A stretch of DNA of 64,000 bases from an uncultured Rickettsiales bacterium (GTDB lineage: Bacteria; Pseudomonadota; Alphaproteobacteria; Rs-D84), in the NCBI GenBank assembly GCA_900546225.1, contig URBZ01000001.1, positions 1 to 64,000 of the forward strand. Reading direction: 5' to 3'. Below the pieces are notes generated by a model, which ran no database searches, had not been told where the DNA came from, and saw only the letters and a program-made list of their open reading frames with translations. Shown here piece by piece: positions 60,433 to 64,000 of this stretch. How positions within the stretch are numbered: the first letter of the stretch is position 1; every line of letters begins with the position of its first letter. Made by a program: the position numbers and the translations under genes.

Positions 60433-60732
60433 TTAGCGCATTCTTGCGGCCTTGCGTGCACGCTGACGCATCATTGCATCAATGTACGTTTTCTGGACAG
60501 CATTGGCTGCCAAAACAGGATTACCGTACGTTGTGTACAAATGTTCATCATCGCCATTAAACACAAACTTGCGCTGGCCATGATAAACATAGTTCACACA
60601 AAACGATAACGAACGAATCGAGCCCCCATGGCGAATACCATTTTTATCACGCCACATTGGTTCAATACGACAATCCATATGCGAGACACTTTGAATGTCC
60701 CAGTTAAAAATTTTCTTCCAATTTATTTTCAT
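60433..60732 (-). CDS. Conserved-looking 99-aa protein of unknown function
   Basis: The ATG at 60732 follows AGGAA and lies 3 bp after the stop of the SRP M-domain gene; rlmE starts 8 bp after its stop. The protein is basic and aromatic (MKINWKKIFNWDIQ, FCVNYVYHGQRKFVFNGDD) and ends in a strongly basic helix (MMRQRARKAARMR). It has no signal peptide or membrane helix. I do not recognise the family. The operon context with an SRP-like protein and an rRNA methyltransferase suggests an RNA- or ribosome-linked role. Confidence 0.65.
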   Translation of the reverse strand: MKINWKKIFNWDIQSVSHMDCRIEPMWRDKNGIRHGGSIRSLSFCVNYVYHGQRKFVFNGDDEHLYTTYGNPVLAANAVQKTYIDAMMRQRARKAARMR

Positions 60733-60735
60733 TTT

Positions 60736-61245
60736 TTAATTTCCTTGTTTTTTCATTTTTTCCATGATGGCTTCCATTCCCCCCATCCGCTGTACCAAAG
60801 CCATCTGCTGGCGCATTTTTGTATATTGTTTAATGATGTGTTCAACATCACGCACTGTGCAACCCGCGGTTTCAGCAATGCGCGCCTTGGCATTGGCAAA
60901 AACCTTGTCTGGTTCTGCACGTTCGGCGGGTGTCATTGCCTCCAAGATTTTAATCTGGGCATCAACACTGCCGTCCTTTATCTTCTCTTTCATTGCATTG
61001 ACAGCACCCGACATCCCCGGTACCATTTTCAACAGACCGCTAAAATTGCTCATCTTTTTAATCTGCTTTAACTGGGCCAACATGTCGTTCATGTCAAATT
61101 GACCTGACATCATACGCTGGGCGGTTTCTTTCATACCAGATGGGATTTTTTCTTCCATCTGCTTTAATTCTTTTTCGGTTGCCGCAACGCTTTCTGGTGT
61201 TGCAGTTGTTTCTTCAATCTTCTTTTTTTTACCGAACCCAAACAT
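60736..61245 (-). CDS. Stand-alone SRP54/Ffh M-domain protein without GTPase (NG) domain
   Basis: The 169-aa protein matches the signal-binding and 4.5S-RNA-binding M domain of Ffh: FDMNDMLAQLKQIKKMSNFS, then LLKMVPGM, MTPAERAEPDKV, RIAETAGCTVRDVEHIIKQ, and a Met-rich end (MRQQMALVQRMGGMEAIMEKM). The NG GTPase domain (~290 residues) is missing. In its place is a ~45-residue charged leader (MFGFGKKKKIEETTATP). It starts 29 bp after uvrA with its own ribosome-binding site, so it is not a truncated reading frame. Whether a full-length Ffh exists elsewhere is not visible. It could bind SRP RNA or signal peptides alone. Confidence 0.88.
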   Translation of the reverse strand: MFGFGKKKKIEETTATPESVAATEKELKQMEEKIPSGMKETAQRMMSGQFDMNDMLAQLKQIKKMSNFSGLLKMVPGMSGAVNAMKEKIKDGSVDAQIKILEAMTPAERAEPDKVFANAKARIAETAGCTVRDVEHIIKQYTKMRQQMALVQRMGGMEAIMEKMKKQGN

Positions 61246-61274
61246 ATATTCACTCCTTTGTAAGTTTTAGTATT

Positions 61275-64000
61275 TTATTTTACCGTATGCGATTTGTCCA
61301 GATACCGTTGCAAATATTTTCCAGTCAGCGATTCGGGCACGGTTGCCACCTGTTCTGGCGTACCAGTGGCAATTACGCGACCACCACCCGCACCACCAGT
61401 CGGGCCCAAATCAATCACCCAGTCCGCGGTTTTAATCACGTCCAAATTGTGTTCAATAACGATAACGGTATTACCTTGGTCAACCAATTCATGCAACACA
61501 GACAACAACATTTTGATATCTTCGAAATGCAATCCAGTTGTCGGTTCGTCCAAGATATAAATCGTTTGCCCCGTGCTGCGTGCCGCCAATTCCTTGGACA
61601 ATTTGATACGCTGGGCCTCGCCCCCTGACAGATCCAATGAACTCTGGCCCAATTTGATGTAATCCAAACCAACGCGTTTCAGCAATTCCAGTTTGCGTGA
61701 AATCTGGGGCACATTGATAAACAAATGATACGCTTCGTCCACCGTCATATCTAACACGTCTGCGATGGATTTGCCCTTGTATTTAACCGCCAATGTTTCT
61801 TCGTTATAACGTGCACCGTGGCATTTATCGCATTCAACATACACGTCGGCCAAGAAATTCATTTCAATCTTTATCTGACCATCACCCTGACATGCCTCGC
61901 ACCGACCGCCCTTGACATTGAAAGAAAAGCGACCTGATGTATAGCCACGGGCCTTGGCCTCTGGCAAGCCAGCAAAGAAATCACGAATATTCGAAAACAC
62001 GCCGGTATATGTCGCAGGATTACTGCGCGGGCTGCGCCCGATTGGCGATTGGTCAATGTCAACAACCTTGTCCACATTTTCCATACCGCGAATAATATCG
62101 TGCGCGCCCATTTCAATCTTGGAATTATACAGCGCGCGCATCAACGCCGGATACAGCGTGTCCAGCAGCAATGTGGATTTACCAGAACCCGACACACCGG
62201 TCAGCGCAATAAATTTACCCAACGGAAATTCTACATCAATGTTTTTCAGATTGTTTTCACGTGCCCCAACAATCGTGATTGATTTGCCGTTACCACTGCG
62301 ACGCTTTTTCGGCACATCGATTTTACGTTTGCCGGTCAGGTATTGCGCCGTCAGTGAATCTTTGCATTTCATCACCTGTGCCGGTGTACCAGCGGCGACA
62401 ACATTGCCACCATTTACACCCGCCCCACGACCAATATCAACCAAGTAATCTGCCGCGCGCATTGCATCTTCGTCGTGTTCAACAACAATCACCGTGTTGT
62501 CTTTGTCACGCAGCATCTTTAACGTTTCCAACAGTTTGTCATTATCACTCTGGTGCAGACCGATTGACGGTTCGTCCAATACATACAACACGCCGGACAG
62601 ACCACTGCCAATCTGGGACGCCAAACGAATACGCTGGGCCTCGCCCCCGGACAATGTTCCCGCCATACGCGACAGCGTCAGATACCCCAAGCCCACATTC
62701 TGCAAGAATTGCAAACGTGACGTAATTTCACGCAATATAACGCGCGCAATATCGTTTTCTTTCTGGGTCAAATGATTTGGCAAATCCGTGAACCACGCCA
62801 GCGAATCATCAACCGCCAAATCGCATGCGTCCATAATGTCAAACCCGTTGATTTTGACACACAATGCCTGAATATTCAGACGTTTCCCGTGACACATTGG
62901 GCACGGTTTTTCCGACTGATATTTGGCCAATTCGGCTTTCATTGCCTCTGATTCCGATTCGCGCCAGCGACGTTCAATATTCGGAATTACACCCTCGTAC
63001 GGTTTTTCATACACAAAACCGTTCCAGTTGATTTTAATCGGTTCGTCCCCACTGCCGTACAGAATCAGGTTCTTTTGTTCCGCGGTCAACGTATGCCACG
63101 GCTTTGACAATGGAATCTTGTATTTCTTGTGCAACGCGTCCAACAAGTGGTCAAATTGACTGAGCATTCCACCACGTGACCACGGTGCAATCGCACCGTC
63201 CAGAATCGATTTAGATGGGTCAGGAATCACCAAATCTGGCGACATATTCAACTGAACACCCAAACCATCGCACGACGGACACGCACCCAATGGCGCATTA
63301 AAAGAAAACAGACGTGGTTCAATTTTCGGCACGGTAAAACCACTGACCGGACATGCATAATTCTGGGAATACAACGTATCTTCGTTTGTGTCCAAACGAC
63401 GCACCAAAACCGACCCAGGAACAAGGCGCAATGACCCTTCGAACGACGCGTACATACGACTGCGAAATTCGTCCACGTCACCGCTGTCGGCGTCCGCCGC
63501 CGGCATGGCCAAACGGTCAACAATCACAAATATGTCATGCTTTTTATTCTTGTCCAACGCCGGCACAGACGACAAATCATACAATTCGCCATCAACAATC
63601 GCGCGCTGGTAACCCTGCTTTATCAAGAATGTGATTTCTTTCTTGTATTCCCCCTTGCGCGCACGTACCAATGGGGCCATGATATAGATTCGCGTGCCGG
63701 CGGGAATCTTCATCGTCCAATCAACCATTTCGGCAATCGTTTGGGATTTAATTGGCAATCCCGTCACCGGTGAATGCGGCACACCCACGCGCGCCCATAA
63801 CAAACGCAAATAATCATAAATTTCCGTCACCGTACCAACGGTCGAACGCGGGTTTTTCGATGTTGTTTTCTGTTCGATGGAAATTGCGGGTGCTAACCCC
63901 TCTATCAAATCAACATCGGGCTTTTTCTGCATGTCCAAGAACTGGCGTGCATACGACGACAACGATTCAACATAACGGCGTTGCCCTTCGGCATAAATGG
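61275..64000 (-). CDS. uvrA: UvrA excinuclease subunit (N-terminus beyond window)
   Basis: UvrA is the damage-recognition ATPase of nucleotide excision repair. About 908 residues are visible and the frame continues to the right edge, with EGQRRYVESLSSYARQFL near it, so only ~75-100 N-terminal residues are missing. Seen are the DNA-binding region with zinc cysteines (CPVSGF ... CPSCDGLG), ABC signature LSGGEAQRIRLASQIG and VLDEPSIGLH. The second half has Walker A GVSGSGKSTLL, zinc module CEACQGDG ... CDKCHGARY, and signature LSGGEAQRIKLSKEL with DEPTTGLHFEDI. The motifs are intact. Confidence 0.98.
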   Translation of the reverse strand, partial: IYAEGQRRYVESLSSYARQFLDMQKKPDVDLIEGLAPAISIEQKTTSKNPRSTVGTVTEIYDYLRLLWARVGVPHSPVTGLPIKSQTIAEMVDWTMKIPAGTRIYIMAPLVRARKGEYKKEITFLIKQGYQRAIVDGELYDLSSVPALDKNKKHDIFVIVDRLAMPAADADSGDVDEFRSRMYASFEGSLRLVPGSVLVRRLDTNEDTLYSQNYACPVSGFTVPKIEPRLFSFNAPLGACPSCDGLGVQLNMSPDLVIPDPSKSILDGAIAPWSRGGMLSQFDHLLDALHKKYKIPLSKPWHTLTAEQKNLILYGSGDEPIKINWNGFVYEKPYEGVIPNIERRWRESESEAMKAELAKYQSEKPCPMCHGKRLNIQALCVKINGFDIMDACDLAVDDSLAWFTDLPNHLTQKENDIARVILREITSRLQFLQNVGLGYLTLSRMAGTLSGGEAQRIRLASQIGSGLSGVLYVLDEPSIGLHQSDNDKLLETLKMLRDKDNTVIVVEHDEDAMRAADYLVDIGRGAGVNGGNVVAAGTPAQVMKCKDSLTAQYLTGKRKIDVPKKRRSGNGKSITIVGARENNLKNIDVEFPLGKFIALTGVSGSGKSTLLLDTLYPALMRALYNSKIEMGAHDIIRGMENVDKVVDIDQSPIGRSPRSNPATYTGVFSNIRDFFAGLPEAKARGYTSGRFSFNVKGGRCEACQGDGQIKIEMNFLADVYVECDKCHGARYNEETLAVKYKGKSIADVLDMTVDEAYHLFINVPQISRKLELLKRVGLDYIKLGQSSLDLSGGEAQRIKLSKELAARSTGQTIYILDEPTTGLHFEDIKMLLSVLHELVDQGNTVIVIEHNLDVIKTADWVIDLGPTGGAGGGRVIATGTPEQVATVPESLTGKYLQRYLDKSHTVK

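Overview
The window reads as a contiguous piece of a chromosome from an alphaproteobacterium, probably a small-genome, host- or gut-associated lineage. The clade signal comes from a GcrA-type cell-cycle regulator, the ruvB-ybgC-tolQ-tolR-tolA arrangement, LpxA/LpxB (so a Gram-negative outer membrane) and an EnvZ/OmpR-like two-component pair. The exact lineage is my inference; I could not search databases. Gene density is high, most genes end in short GC-rich hairpins with T tracts, and several genes appear to have leaderless mRNAs.

Layout. 1-6446 (minus): the N-terminal 2,148 codons of a giant secreted cysteine-rich protein with InlB-type B repeats, running off the left edge. 6612-6942: RNase P RNA. 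6969-7635: a dense array of interspersed repeats. 7661-11890 (minus): Tol operon (pseudo-hydrolase, ruvB, ybgC, tolQ, tolR, an inserted DUF559 cassette, tolA). 12034-16582: envelope protein, response regulator, histidine kinase, argS. 16747-23301: rplM-rpsI, tig, rpsA, adk, corA. 24231: tRNA-Pro followed by copies of its own 3' end. 25001-29949: acpS, a cysteine-rich protein with a structured leader, a 686-aa membrane protein and gcrA. 30026-39047: a prepilin-peptidase-like protein, a four-helix-bundle cassette, a run of secreted proteins of unknown function, a four-tRNA cluster around an rfbB relic, and an 889-aa secreted protein. 39107-44954: lpxA-lpxB, a membrane protein, a tRNA methyltransferase, an M23 peptidase with a bactofilin, and rpiB. 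45054-49191: second cysteine-rich protein, leuS, tlyA. 49192-50129: an A+C-rich, G-poor gap. 50130-53710: a 59-aa protein, mscL, aroK, a beta-barrel protein, third cysteine-rich protein. 54212-64000: prfA, hisS, a YgjP-like peptidase, tkt, rnhA, rlmE, a stand-alone SRP54 M domain, and uvrA running off the right edge.

How the parts work together. Housekeeping genes cover translation (argS, leuS, hisS, prfA, rplM, rpsI, rpsA, tlyA, rlmE, rnpB, five tRNAs), protein folding and targeting (tig, M domain), envelope upkeep (tolQRA, lpxAB, M23 plus bactofilin, mscL), DNA repair (ruvB, uvrA, rnhA) and the non-oxidative pentose phosphate pathway (tkt, rpiB). The accessory content is mostly secreted cysteine-rich proteins of unknown role.

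Most interesting are two small cassettes with inverted-repeat ends. One is a DUF559 nuclease-like gene between 42-44 bp palindromic repeats, with solo copies of the repeat elsewhere. The other is a four-helix-bundle gene between perfect 24-bp inverted repeats, one of which now encodes part of a neighbour's signal peptide. Also notable are a conserved attenuator-like leader shared by two otherwise divergent cysteine-rich genes, and an SRP54 M domain without its GTPase.
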